Assembly: GCA_014529385.2 (NCBI GenBank)
Contig: CM043965.1
Coordinates: 67,991,190-68,055,189, forward strand
DNA from: Adiantum capillus-veneris
Lineage: Eukaryota; Streptophyta; Polypodiopsida; Polypodiales; Pteridaceae
Reading direction: 5' to 3'
DNA: 64,000 nucleotides
Shown here: positions 35,679 to 47,300 of the stretch, one piece after another
Layout: each line of letters starts with the position of its first letter
Numbering within the stretch: position 1 is the stretch's first letter
Position numbers and translations under genes: made by a program
Notes under the pieces: generated by a model
The model's input: only the letters and a program-made list of their open reading frames with translations
Database searches by the model: none
What the model was told of the DNA's origin: nothing

Positions 35679-36163
35679 GAGCAGAGAGAACTGGCGGCTA
35701 AGATCACAGAAGATCTAGCCAAGAAGCTACCAGAGCAGCCAGAAAGTTATCAGGCTCGAGTCATTCAAAAGATACCAGCCCAATCTTTGAGAAAAGACAG
35801 TCAAATCAGTCAGGATCTGGACTTTCTGAGACCATGTTGGCTGCAGTCTAGGGACTAGTGGAAGATCTAGGAAATATAAAGTTAGAGCTACCTGGAATGG
35901 GAAAGAATGAAGGAGGTAAAGATGACACCAGAGCAGAGGATTGGCACTGTGCAGATGGTCCCGATTCCTCGAGTTTTGAAGATAACCCTGATCAAGAGAG
36001 AGAAGAAATACATGTAAAGATTTGGGAGAGAATTCAAAAAATGATAGTTGAATTAGAAGACATCAGAAAAACTTTGCCTGAAGCAACAAAATTTATCAAA
36101 TAGTGAAGGAAGGCTGAAGCCGACGCTACAGCAGTTGACCTTGCAGTTGTCAGAGATGATGAA

Positions 36164-36472
36164 GTGTCGGTAATCCAAGCAGACTACAAAGTCAAAAAAC
36201 AATGGGAACCGCTATCGTGTGTCATATTGGATGGAGGGGCAAGTGTCAACATCCTAGGGGCACACCTTCAGCGAAGAATGGGTATCACAAACTTGAAACC
36301 AACACCATTCAAGGTTCAGATGGCCGATCACAGAGTTTTGATTGCAACCGGGATGATAAAAAGTATGCAGATAAGGGTGGGAAAAGAAAAGTTCAAGACG
36401 AGCTTCTTAGTACTGGATGTGCAAGGCGCATATGGGATGCTACTAGGATGCCCATGGTTGCGAATGGCATAG
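36164..36472 (+). pseudogene. E1 aspartic protease
   Basis: SCVILDGGASVNILGAHLQ has the retropepsin-like active site (LDGGAS) with the downstream MADHRV...IATGMI flap area and GMLLGCPWLR (the LGxPWL end typical of Ty3 proteases). This short region itself is open, but it is cut off from gag and RT by stops. In an active element it would mature the polyprotein. Confidence 0.85.
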
Positions 36473-37007
36473 GCTATTCACGATTATGCCAATCGGACTC
36501 TGACAATATAGGGTTCCATTAGAAGAATTGAGGTCCAAACAAACAACACCAGAAGCTGGCGGAAGGCACTGCAACCAGAAGAGCTTTGCCAAAAGTATGG
36601 GGTAAAGAAGATTGAGAGGATGCTCGTGGCAATGAATATTTTTCCATTGGCCGAGATAGATCTAAATGCAGTATTATTTGACAAGGATCAAACTAAAAAG
36701 AAAAGGAAGCAATTTCTAGATCAATTCACTGAATTGAATCCTGGAGAACGACAATTTCAGCTAACTAGACGGCCAGAGAAACCAGTCGACTCCAAGGAAG
36801 AATTATTAGATTCCAGTACACCAGCGGCCACTAAAGAGGTGCACTCTGAGAAGTTTTTGAAGCTCAAAATGATAGTTCATAACTACAGGTCCGTCCTGGA
36901 ATTATGCTGAGGAGTCAACCAAAAGGAAGGGAGGCAGGCCTAGCTGGTTGCTTCCAGATGATCAAAAAATTGAAGAATGGAATCTGGGTTCTGAGAAAAG
37001 TCCTTGA

Positions 37008-38452
37008 TTGATCAAGGTAAACAAGCATTTGAACCCAAGAATGAAAGAAAAATCCCGACACATGTTCCAAAAGTATAAAGATGTATTCACATGGAAACAT
37101 ACCGATCTAAACGGTGTAGATCCAGAGGTCTGTCAACATAGAATACCTCTGAAGCTAGATGCAAGACCAGATGCAAGACCAGTGCGTCTGCAACACTACA
37201 AAATGAATCCAAATTATGCTAAGAAGGTCAAAGAAGAAATGACAACCTTCTGAAGGGTGGATTCATCACAGAGGTATCCAGTAGTGACTGGCTATTTTTG
37301 ATTGTGGTAGTGCCCAAGAAGAATGGAAAGCTCAATGTTTGTGTGGATTATCAAATCTGAATGCTCAAACAATCAAGGACCCTTTTCCATTACCTTTTAT
37401 AGACATGCTTCTTGATGAGATTGCAGGCCATGAGATGTATAGCTTCATGGAAGGCTATAGTGGTTATAATCAGCTAAAGATTGCTCTTGAAGATTGGAGT
37501 AAAACCACTTTTATCACTGAATGGGGTGCATTCATGTATCTGGTCATGCCATTCGGTCTTTGCAATGCTCCAGCAACGTTCCAACGTGTATGATGGAAAT
37601 ATTCAACGGATTCCTGCACCGATTTCTTGCCATATTTATGGATGATTTCACTGTTTTCTTGACAGGGAAGATGCATTTATTATTCTTGGATATAAGGAAA
37701 AGAGGATCTGTTTGAACCCATTCAAATCTATTTTTTTGTTTTGGAAGGGACAAATACTGGGACATATAATGCCAGGAATGGCATAGAGATGGACAATGAT
37801 AAGATCCAGAGTGTCCAACAGGCCAAGGCACCCCGCACGGCATCAGAGTTAAGTTCATTCTTGAGATATATCAATTTTTATAGAAGATTTATTCATTTGT
37901 TTGCTTCCAAGGCATTACCCTTGTACGAGCTCACAAAGAAAACCAACAAGTTCATTTGGACTACTAAATGTGAGGAGAGTTTTCAACGTTTGAATAATTC
38001 CATTATCAGTAAGTTAGTACTCCGACAACCTGCTTGGGGAGTTATCTTCCATGTGCATGTCGATGCATCGGGACTGGCAACGGGAGCAATCCTAGCTCAA
38101 CCAGAAGGGAGGACTGTCTACCCAATGTATTTTTCTAGTCAGAGATTCGGCTAAACAAGGATACACTACTATGGACAGGGAATCCTTAAGAATGGTTTTC
38201 GGTGCCACTAAGTTTTGACATTATTTGTTGGGCAAGTTGTTTCATTTGTATGTGGATCATCAAGAATTATTATTTTTTATTAACAAAGTTATTATTCAAG
38301 GTAGATTGATTAGATGGATGATGTTCCTGATGGAATTTGAATTCCACATATTTCATAAGCCCGGTAAATCCCATTGTGGAGCTAATTTTTTGTCCAAAAG
38401 AATTGATGGTTACTTAGAAGTATCCTTGAGACATGAGCCAGTGGACGCATAG
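37008..38452 (+). pseudogene. E1 reverse transcriptase and RNase H
   Basis: The fragments in order are a pre-RT leader (FQKYKDVFTWKHTDLNGVDP), VVPKKNGKLNVCVDY with a stop just after, FPLPFIDMLLDEIAGHEMYS, FITEWGAFMYLVMPFGLCNAPATFQRV, FMDDFTVF (the catalytic YxDD box as FMDD), then the Ty3-type RNase H with VHVDASGLATGAILAQPEG and YVDHQELLFF. At least five stops or frameshifts interrupt it. No second, archaeal-type RNase H is visible, unlike in E2, so E1 is of a different lineage. Confidence 0.85.
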
Positions 38453-38602
38453 CTATTTTAGATGAGAGCTGAGGAAAACACAGATCCAGAATGGTATGAT
38501 GTATATCTATTCCTTTCCAAAGGAGGATTCCCAGAAAACTGGACTCACAATTAGAAGAAGGCTCTAATTATTAAGAGTCTAAAGTTCACCATCATAGGAG
38601 GA

Positions 38603-39939
38603 TTGCTCTATAGACTGGGAGTAGATGGGGTTCTACGAAGGTGTGTCTCAATGGAAGGAATAATGCAAGTTATTTCCGAAGCACACGATGGGGATTCTGG
38701 AGGACATTTCTCCACTGATATTACTTACAAGAAGATTTTGCAGGCTGGATTGTGGTGGAAAACTTTGATATATGATGTTAGAAGTTTTTGCAAAACATGT
38801 GATATATGTCAAAGGATGGGGAGACCAACAACAACAGATATGACTCCACTTACTCCATTTCAACCGCTGGGAGTATTTATGAAATGGGGTCTGGAATTCA
38901 TGGGTCCATTCAAGAAAATCGCTCCAAGGAAGAACCGGTAAATATTGATGGCCACTTGCTATGTAACCAAATAGGTAGAGGCCAAGGCTCTTCCAGATAA
39001 CACCCCAAAGTCCACTGTTGTATTATTATTTGAAAATATTATCTGCCGTTATGGATACCCTGTGGATATTGTGTCTGATCAAGGGACATAGTTTATTAAT
39101 GACTATGGATATTCTGATGGAAATGCTTTCAGTGAAACACAGGAAGTCAACATCATATTATCCCAGGTGTAATGGGCAAGCTGAAAGCAATAACAAAACC
39201 ATCAAGAGCATTCTCACCAAGATTGTGCAGAAGGAGCCACACCAATGGGATCTTAAGCTCCAGACTACTCTATAGGCCTACAGAACAACTTATAAAGTCA
39301 CCACTGGACTAACACCTTCAGAATGGTGTATGGTACTGAAGCTGTAGTGCCTATGGAATTTGTGATTCCCAGTCTTAGGATGGCGGTTGAGTATGGATTG
39401 GATTTTAATCACAATCTTAAACAAAGACTGGAGGAACTAACAGAGTTGGATGAGTTAAGAAAACGTGCTCTGCTGGAATAGGAAATTGTTCAGCAAAGAA
39501 GAAAGCAGTGGCATGATGGGAGAATCAAAGTTAGGTAATTCCAAAAGGATGGCTTGGTTTTGCTCTATCAATCCAAACTGGGCCCGAAGTAACCAAACTT
39601 AAGATAGCTTGGGCTGATCTGTATGAAGTTGACTGGGTGTTTTCCAATGGCACAATAAGGTTAAAGGATCTATTTGGATTACTACTACCAGGTGTTTATA
39701 ATGGGGCCAAGATCAAGTTATATTATTCTAATGAGAAAGAAACTTCTAGAGAAGAATATACCGGCATTCTAGGTACTGATGGCCATGAATTTATAGAACC
39801 AAACATTCTAAACCTCTTCCATGTACAACCAGTACCAGTCACGGTGTCAGAAAAGTCTCAGCACGACAAAACAGTGCCAGTGGTAGAGTCAGTAAAGTGT
39901 CAGATTAGTACCAGTTTTTATGGGGAAAAGGGCCAGTGA
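38603..39939 (+). pseudogene. E1 integrase and C-terminal region
   Basis: HDGDSGGHFSTDITYKK with FCKTCDICQR is the HHCC zinc domain (38,680-38,815). WGLEFMGPF and, after frame changes, IVSDQGT with a stop directly after it are the first two Asp blocks. GQAESNNKT at about 39,175 holds the Glu. TTGLTP-like and VPMEFVIPSLR sequence and a C-terminal frame to 39,939 follow. All parts carry stops. E2 sits 40 bp after the last stop. Confidence 0.85.
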
Positions 39940-39975
39940 TAATCATTAAAGAGAACATGGGAAGTATAGGCCAAT

Positions 39976-39979
39976 GCAT
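39976..39979. repeat. Target-site duplication of E2, left (GCAT)
   Basis: The GCAT directly before TGATAGCC matches the GCAT directly after the 3' LTR at 52,363. Four bases match; a fifth does not. Confidence 0.8.
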
Positions 39980-41696
39980 TGATAGCCGTTTTTCGGCTCT
40001 TTGTAATTGCCACAATGAGTTACCTCACCCTACCAAAATCACCCAAACACTGTGGCTATCCCTACCATTTCACTGTACATAGGCGTGTGTGAGTCACGGG
40101 ACTTTTCCCATATCTTCTTCAAAAACCCTCAATTAGCTAGTCATTGGGCTAGTTGAGCCAAAAAAATAAAAAATAAATAAAAAAAATAAAAAATATAAGT
40201 ATATTATGGCCCATGCATATGTAAATATTTCTTTGTATATAGGGCCTAAATAAAAGATTTTTTCATAATTATTTTGGTATTTATTTAAATATTTCTACCT
40301 AGGTGTGTGTTATTTATGCTCTGTACATTGCCTCACCATTACCACAATTTTTTCTTACCATTTTTCATACTCTTTATTCCATATAGAAATATTTTCATGT
40401 AAGCTTCTCTTATATTTTGTGTAACTCCATCCCAACAAAAATCCAAAAAAACTAGTTCTATTTATGTGTATATTTTTTTCACTATTGTGATTTTTTCCTT
40501 CCTACATATATTCTCTATTACTCTCATAAATTAGACCACCAAAAATATTCATCTTTTTATGGTAGACTTATAATGAGAGAGATTTATTTTGACCCCTTTA
40601 TATTTTTCCACCTATATTATTTATATTTGACATGTACATATTTTTTAGACCCCTCAATATTTGATTTTCTTAGTTGTACTATTCACTTATATCCTAATCT
40701 CAACAATATCTTCAATTATAGACCTACCAAATAAGGTCAAGGGTAGGTGGCATGCATACATGCACTATGGAGGGCTCACTCTTGGAGGTATTCAAAAGAA
40801 TCATCCAAAGAAGGACCCCACAAAGACCTTGTGCAGTGGAAAAAAACGGTCAGTTTTGCTGAATTTTTAAAGTTCACTTGCTCTCCGAATTTGAAAAGGT
40901 GATACAAACAAAAATTGTAGCTCTTGGGCTGAACTTTTGCCTCAAATTTTTTCATATTTTTTTGAGCTACGAGCTGTGAGCTATGATTTTTTTAGTGGAC
41001 CTCAGTTTTCCCATGCTATGCAGCCACACTCTCTCTTCCACTTTATCATTTTCCTCTTTCACACACACTTCTCCACTCATCATCCCCACCTCTCTCACCC
41101 CTCCTCTCTGCACCCTACTCACCTTCTCTTCAACCTTGAAGAATAAGAGAAACCATGGTAAACTCACACCTCCCACACCCAATTCCATTCCAAAATTGAC
41201 CACCTAGTCTCATTTTTCCTCCTCCAAATTACCCATATCTATAAAAAAAACCACAAAATTCAGCCTCTTCTCTTAAAAGACAGCATCATGGTGGTTGATT
41301 ACTCAGCTTCAATTACCTTGTCTCTCAAGGAAGGTCAAGAATGGAGAAAAAATGTACCGTCAAAGCTAGTGGACCGTCAACAAGCGTCAAAATCGGCTCT
41401 ACTCAAGACACTTGGAGCATCAACCTTGTAAGAAATCCACCTTTTCTTACCTCTTAAGAGTTTTCTTCCTTATTTGTATCCTACATGGATACTCCCATTG
41501 TAAATATCCAATTCCATTTGTAAATTAATACTAACTCTACTAACACTAACCCACTATGAAAAGTCCTATCACCTCCATTTCTCTCCTCTCTCTTTCCCCA
41601 CCAACTTCTTGATAATTCCAAGCAAAAGAAATTAGATAAATTGCTGAAAATCTAACCCAACCATGGTTAGAGGAATAACCCTAGCCTTCAAAATTG

Positions 41697-41706
41697 CTAT
41701 AAAAGG
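41697..41706 (+). promoter_or_regulatory. TATA box of E2 5' LTR
   Basis: CTATAAAAGG is followed by a purine-rich GAGGGTGTAGC. Transcription would start about 30 bp downstream and run through the primer-binding site. It is identical in the other LTR (51,366). Confidence 0.7.
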
Positions 41707-42362
41707 AGGGTGTAGCTAGCACAAAAGGGGGGAGCCATAAGCAAGAGCACTATGCTATAGCTTGAGAAGCCAAGCTCAACCTCTCTAGAAGGAGCTCTTG
41801 AGTGGAAGCTCATTGTCTTATGCATGTGCATGTGTTGTAATAGGGGATTAGCAAGGGAACTCTATGCCATTGTAAGAGAGAGAGTAATCATTCAATTGAG
41901 AGTAGGAAATCTATCATTTCTCCTACTAGTGTAAGCCCAACATTTGCTGAATCAAGGAGGGTGGATTTGGACTAAGCTTGGATATTTTGTCTCCCTTCCA
42001 ACGTGAAGTAATGGACAACAATGATGCGTACGTGTCTTGGTGTTTTTTGTTAAGTTCTTGATAGCTTGTTCTCTGGTGTTGTCATCAACCTAGCCATAAA
42101 TCCCACATACTGTAAGAGGGCGACAGGGTGGAGAGGATCCCCCTGGCTTTAAGACAGTGATTGGGGTGGCTTTTCTTGTGGTGTTGTGGTGAAATTTACG
42201 CAAGCTATGTTGAACAAATACTAATTTCACTTTGATTTGTCATGACAGATTTGTAAGAAGGTATTAATGCAACAAGCACCCCCTCCCCCTTTCTCTCTCT
42301 TTCTTAAATATATAGTTGTGTTTGCTTGATCATTGCCGATACGTTTCAAAGCAGCCCGAGCA

Positions 42363-42365
<3 letters not shown>

Positions 42366-42417
<52 letters not shown>
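42366..42417. repeat. (CT)n in E2 5' LTR
   Basis: About 26 units. The corresponding tract in the 3' LTR (52,037-52,100) has about 32. Confidence 0.95.
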
Positions 42418-42420
<3 letters not shown>

Positions 42421-42676
42421 TTTTAGGGTGTGAGAGTATTCCATTGGTGTTAGGGTTAGTGTAAATTCCTTGCTTGTTTGTGGGTTGCTCTAACGATTCT
42501 CCTCTTTTGCGTCCTAGTTCGCTCTTAAACTAGGTGGTGCCCCTTGTGTAGTTGGGATTTGGCTATGGGTTTGTTGTTTTGGTTTGTGTTGTGTTGTGCC
42601 CCAGCCCCATTGAGCAGCACGGGAGCCTTGAAGGGTGTCTAGAGGCCACTCTTCTTGTTCCCGGACCGCCTCAAAT

Positions 42677-42694
42677 TGGTGCCCCCACGGAGGA
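42677..42694 (+). other. E2 primer-binding site
   Basis: TGGTGCCCCCACGGAGGA starts 3 bases after the LTR end. A TGG start and this position are as expected for the complement of a tRNA 3' end. I do not identify the tRNA. Confidence 0.7.
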
Positions 42695-42749
42695 CAGGCT
42701 TGTGTATGTTTTGTGAAGGCTCAACCTTTAGCATAATCAAGTAGCTTGC

Positions 42750-42962
42750 ATGAATCACGAGAGTTTGTATGATCCCTTCATTCCCATTGCAAGGCAAAAG
42801 GTACACATAATTGTTAGTACGAAGTTGCAATTTCAACGTGTCATTCGTAGAATTTTAGGTCCTCTTAGGTTGGCCGAGATAAACGCTTCAGTAAATCCTT
42901 TTATTTTGTCTCTCATTAGGTACGACCTTAGTTTGGACGTCTATATTTTTGTTTTGTTTTAA
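42750..42962 (+). CDS. E2 small ORF a (70 aa), unknown function
   Basis: ATG MNHESLYDPF opens the ORF, which contains QKVHIIVSTKLQFQRVI, a GPLRLAEI motif, NPFILSLI, and ends DVYIFVLF. It is paralogous to the next ORF (shared pattern I.V...K..FQ, G..RAGEI/RLAEI, NPxILxLIxY, DVxxFxLF, stop). It lies between the primer site and gag, where Tat/Ogre elements can carry extra ORFs. I recognise no domain. Confidence 0.6.
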   Translation: MNHESLYDPFIPIARQKVHIIVSTKLQFQRVIRRILGPLRLAEINASVNPFILSLIRYDLSLDVYIFVLF

Positions 42963-42983
42963 GCATTAGGACATGCATAGGCC

Positions 42984-43202
42984 ATGGATAATGGCCCAGG
43001 AATAGAGGTTTTTCCCTTTCATTTTACTCCACACATTAGAATAAACGTTGCAATTAGTAGAAAGATCCATTTTCAACAACGAATGGTGTTCATGTTTGGT
43101 GCCCAAAGAGCAGGAGAAATTCTTGCATCACCAAACCCTGTCATTCTACCTCTCATCAACTACCACACTTCTTTTGATGTACATGTGTTCATTTTATTTT
43201 AA
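42984..43202 (+). CDS. E2 small ORF b (72 aa), paralogue of ORF a
   Basis: It starts at 42,984 with MDNGPGIEVF and shares with ORF a the blocks I.INVAISRKIHFQ, GAQRAGEILAS, NPVILPLINY and DVHVFILF at the same spacing, with the stop at the same place. Conservation of pattern and length with clear sequence divergence points to an old duplication kept as protein. Function unknown. Confidence 0.6.
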   Translation: MDNGPGIEVFPFHFTPHIRINVAISRKIHFQQRMVFMFGAQRAGEILASPNPVILPLINYHTSFDVHVFILF

Positions 43203-43228
43203 AATGAAGTGCAGCCCGGCAAAATAGT

Positions 43229-43783
43229 GTGTATGTTTGTTTTTTCTTTGTCCAAGTTGTTACAAGAAACAAAAAAACGATCATTTTTTCTAACTGGGAA
43301 TGTGTGTGCAGTGAAAGTTCAATCCTTAGAGATCTAGCTCTATTACCAATTGAGTTGCAGGAGCAAGTAGTAAGGCGTCTCACTCATAACAAGAGGGTGG
43401 TGAAGTTAAGACAGAAGGTCCTACGCGTGGATTCCATTTTCCTCTTGTTGTTGGGCACTAAGGAAGACCGCGCATTCATCCAACTAGTGTGTGCCCTAAG
43501 ATTGGTAAATAGAGTGAAATTTGGCGTTTGGCGAGTGCATTTCACCATTGAGGAAGACTCTTCAGGAAACTTGAGGCCAGAGTTCACGCTTCATAGACTC
43601 ACATTTGGTGAATTTTTCCCTCATTTGCGTCTTATTAATAGTCTTCCTTTCACTTTCAACAAAGGAGATAGGGAGCTATTTAGAGCTTGTCTTAATAAAG
43701 AGAGCATAGAGAAGATTGCAAATTTGTATAAATTCTCATCCTTCTCTACTTTCTATGACACTTTGTTCATAGAGACATTGTAA
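43229..43783 (+). CDS. E2 small ORF c (184 aa), F-box-like
   Basis: From about residue 32 it reads RDLALLPIELQEQVVRRLTHNKRVVKL, an LPxxLxxxVxxRLxxxxxVxL pattern like an F-box. It goes on with FIQLVCALRLVNRVKF and HRLTFGEFFPHLRLINSLPF. The same blocks at the same spacing occur in ORF d. The first ~30 codons look less protein-like, and a GTGTGCAG at 43,304-43,311 resembles a splice acceptor, so the real start may come from an upstream exon. An F-box would bind SKP1 and direct ubiquitination; this is an inference from pattern only. Confidence 0.55.
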   Translation: MYVCFFFVQVVTRNKKTIIFSNWECVCSESSILRDLALLPIELQEQVVRRLTHNKRVVKLRQKVLRVDSIFLLLLGTKEDRAFIQLVCALRLVNRVKFGVWRVHFTIEEDSSGNLRPEFTLHRLTFGEFFPHLRLINSLPFTFNKGDRELFRACLNKESIEKIANLYKFSSFSTFYDTLFIETL

Positions 43784-43837
43784 ATCTCTTTATGCTTTTG
43801 AATGATTTAACCATAATCCTAAGGAGTTTTTGTCCAG

Positions 43838-44288
43838 GAATTTTGTAGCACAAGTGGAGTCTTTAAATCTTGCAAACTTGATTGGACTTGATGAGGATGT
43901 TCTTTATGAAATTGTGAGAAGGTTGCCTCACTCCGACTGTGTGGAACTCGAAGGAAAGGAGCTCCTAGTCAATTGCTACTTTCTCACGGCCTTCGACGAG
44001 CATGAAGATCTAGTTTTTATACAAACCGCTTGTGCGTTGGGAATTGTAGAGCAAGTGCAATTTATCACTTGGGACGTGGTTGCTCTTTTGGATCCAGAAA
44101 ATGAAGTTCTAGAGATTTCTGTTTATCGCCTTAGCTTTGAAGAATTTCAACCCTTCTTAGAGCTCATCAATAGTCTACCTTTTTGTTTTGATCAAACAAA
44201 TCGAGACCTTATTGAAGCTTGGATAGCTGAAGAAGAAAACCTAGAGTGGTATTTTCTCACTTCTTCATTTGCAGGCGAGTGGTTCTAA
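43838..44288 (+). CDS. E2 small ORF d (~150 aa), F-box-like paralogue of ORF c
   Basis: The open frame follows an in-frame stop at 43,803 and has no ATG near its start. TTTTTGTCCAG|G at 43,827-43,838 looks like a splice acceptor, so this is probably an exon. It reads GLDEDVLYEIVRRLPHSDCV (F-box-like), FLTAFDEHEDLVFIQTACAL, YRLSFEEFQPFLELINSLPF and RDLIEA, matching ORF c block by block. It ends 49 bp before the gag-pol ATG. It is acidic, with no other domain seen. Pairing with ORF c shows selection for protein sequence at some time. Confidence 0.55.
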
Positions 44289-44337
44289 ATCTCTATTGTA
44301 TCCCTTATTGTAACTCGTGTTGTAATCTTTCATAATA

Positions 44338-47300
44338 ATGGAGAGCCAATGCCAAATGTTTGGATATCCTCTTTTCTTTGGAGAGCCTGGAGAGGATGCA
44401 GAATTATTTTTAGCAAATTTCAAGATGTCTTGCCGTATCAAGAGGATAGTAACCGATCAAGAACGTGTAGAAATGTTTGAGGTGGTCCTTAGGAAAGATG
44501 CTAGTACTTGGTTTGACTCTTTGCCTGAGGAAGTTAAGGGGAATTACACAGAAGTGTTGAATCGTTTTAAGAGATACTTCTTTGATCCCCAAAACACTCA
44601 AAAACTATGGCAAGACATTGTTTCTCATAAGCAAAAAGACTTAGATGACTACTACTTGTACAAGCAAGAGTTTCTACGTCTTTGGGCTCTATGGATACGA
44701 AATGTTGCTAACCCTGGTGATGGTGCAGAATTTTTAAAGAAGGAGAGGTTCATAGCCGGACTCTTTCATGACCTTAAGGTAAAAGTTGAGGCGGGTGCAC
44801 CTGCTACTTTTGATGCAGCGGAAACTAGGGCTGCTGAGAAGTATAGGAAACTCAAGTGCTTAAGGGGAGAGGTTCCAATAGAAGTTCTTAGACCCAAAGG
44901 TAAGTCACAAGCATCAACATCTAGGGAGCTTCCTGATGTAACGGCTGAAGTGATTGAGAAGCTAAATGAATCTTTAAGCAGCCTGTCAATTCACCTTGCA
45001 CAAGCTGTAGGTCCAAAGGGACAAGCAAAGAAGTCAGAAGAGAGAGAGCCACGAACTAGGAGAGTCTTGCAATGTTGGAATTGCGGAGAGTCTGGACATG
45101 GGATGTATAATTGTCCTTGGCCCCGTGGAGAGCCAGGGAGACCTAACTTGAATTACCCAGTGATGAATGCAGGAGAAGGAGCTGGTCAACAACCAAGGCT
45201 TCTACAAAGGCCAAATGGACCAAGACCACCTCCACAAGGGGTAGAAGGAGTTCCACCTTTGCCAGATCCAAATGTGCATGTGGTAGAGGTGACAAATTCA
45301 AATGAGTTTGACATGGAAGCCAATGGCATTAAGCGTGGCCGAGGAAAAGGTAAAGAGAAAGAGGGTGTCCCATCACAGAGTGACCATGGACAAGGCAAGA
45401 AGGCAAAGGAGACCAAGGAAGCTAAGAGGACTCGACGTCGTATCAATCTCCAAGACTTCCCTCTTGGACATGGTATGGCTCCATACAACCTGCTGGAAGA
45501 CATGCGAGGTAAGGGTCCTGATATCTCATGGCCTCAGTTTCTTGCATTATGCCCACAAGTTAGGAGGGATTTAACAAAGGCAGTTAGCACTAGGAGAAAG
45601 GTAAAAGAGAGTTTTCCTGTTGTAAAAATTGCACATGCTGAAATGAACGAGGATATTACACCTGTGCTAGATTGTTACATAAAAGGAAGATTGGTTAGGA
45701 AAGGTCTAGTGGATGGGGGTGCACAAATTTGCATCATGACAGAAGGGCTCATGCAAAGACTAGGCATGCACATCCATGAGACACCTGAAATCAAAGTGAA
45801 AATGGCAAACAATAACAAGGCTAGGTGCGTAGGCATTTGTAAAAATGTTTTTGTGGATGCCTTTGGCATTAAGAAGGCAGTGGATTTTTATGTTATGTCG
45901 ACCAAGGGAAGTGGTTATCCATTTATCCTAGGAAGACCATGGCTAATGAAAATGCGAGCTTTGCAGGATTGGGAGAGTGGAAAGCTAATTTGCAGGAATG
46001 ACAATCACAAGAAGGTTGTCTTTGACATGAAGGAGCAACGCCAAGAGGAGCTCCATGAAGAATCATCTCGAAGTGAGACGGAAGAAGATTGGACTGAAAA
46101 CACTTCAGAAGAAGAAAGTAGCGGCAGCATTACTGAAGAGGAGTCCTCCATTGAAGTCATGGGGGTAAGGTTTAAGCCAAACAACCAGGAGACCTCTTCT
46201 CGAGGTTTGGAAGAGGTAGGTTCCCAAGAGAACCAAAAGGTGGAAGATGAAGGAATGTTAGAAGGTATGTTGTCTACAAAACTTACAAAGAATGAAAGAG
46301 AGGAGTTCAAATGTGTGCTAAGGAAATTTCCGAAGCTTTTTGCTAAAGACTACACCGATGTGCGTGGAGTAGATGTTGTTCAACACAAGATTGAGTTGAA
46401 GCCAGAGGCCACACCTAAGGCTCAAAAGCTACGAAGGCTAGGAGTCATTAAGGAGCAGGCTCTACTCAAGGAGGTAAGGAAGCTTCTAGCAGCAGGTTTC
46501 ATTTATCCAGTGGAGAATTCAGAGTGGGTCTCTCCCGTTGTTGTCACTCCTAAGAAAAACGGCAAGTGGAGGGTGTGTGTGGATTATCGTCCACTTAATG
46601 AGGCAACAAAAAGAGATCACTTTCCCCTCCCATTTCAGGATGAGATACTAAATGAAGTAGCTGGTCATGAGAAGTACACTGTGTGTGATGGCTACTCGGG
46701 TTACTTTCAAATAGGTATCGCATTGGAGGATCAATTGAAAACAACCTTTATCACTCCTTGGGGCTGTTATGCTTTTAGAGTCATGCCATTTGGCCTGACA
46801 AATGCTCCTGCAACTTTCCAACGCTTCATGAACATGGTGTTTCAAGCATTCTTTGGAAAGTCCATTAGGGTTTTTATTGATGATTTTTGCATTTATAGCT
46901 CAAAATCATTGCATCTACAAAGGGTAGAAGAAGGTTTAAAGAAGCTCTATGATATGGGAGGTCAACTCAACCCCGACAAGTGTCACATAGCTGAGGATGA
47001 AGTGATCTTGCTTGGTCACAAGGTTTCCTATAAAGGCATTGAGGTGGATCCTTCAAAGGCAAAGGCTCTTATTGAGCTCCCCTCACCCAAGAATCTCAAA
47101 GAGGTCATATCATTCATTCAAAAAGTGAAGTATATGTCACGCTTCATTCACTTAGCCTCGGAGTTGCTTCATCCTTTGCAAAAGTTGACACAACAAGTAG
47201 AATTTGCATGGTCTGATGAGCTTGAAGAGTATTTTTGTAACATTAAAGTCATTTTGTCAGAGATACCAACACTCATGCCTCCTTGTTGGGAGTACACATT

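Larger units (their letters stand above)
39980..42673 (+). repeat. E2 5' LTR (2,694 bp)
   Basis: It begins TGATAGCCGTTTTTCGGC and ends CGGACCGCCTCA. It is matched along its length by 49,649-52,362. It carries a TATA box at 41,697 and a (CT)n tract at 42,366-42,417. The 69-78-codon frames within it are repeated in the other LTR and show no protein character. Confidence 0.97.

Noticed and set aside
40661-41207. Short open frames within the E2 5' LTR (and the same at 50,330-50,876)
   Set aside because: They occur in both LTRs only because the LTRs are duplicates; composition follows AT- and CT-rich sequence, with frames on both strands and no protein pattern.
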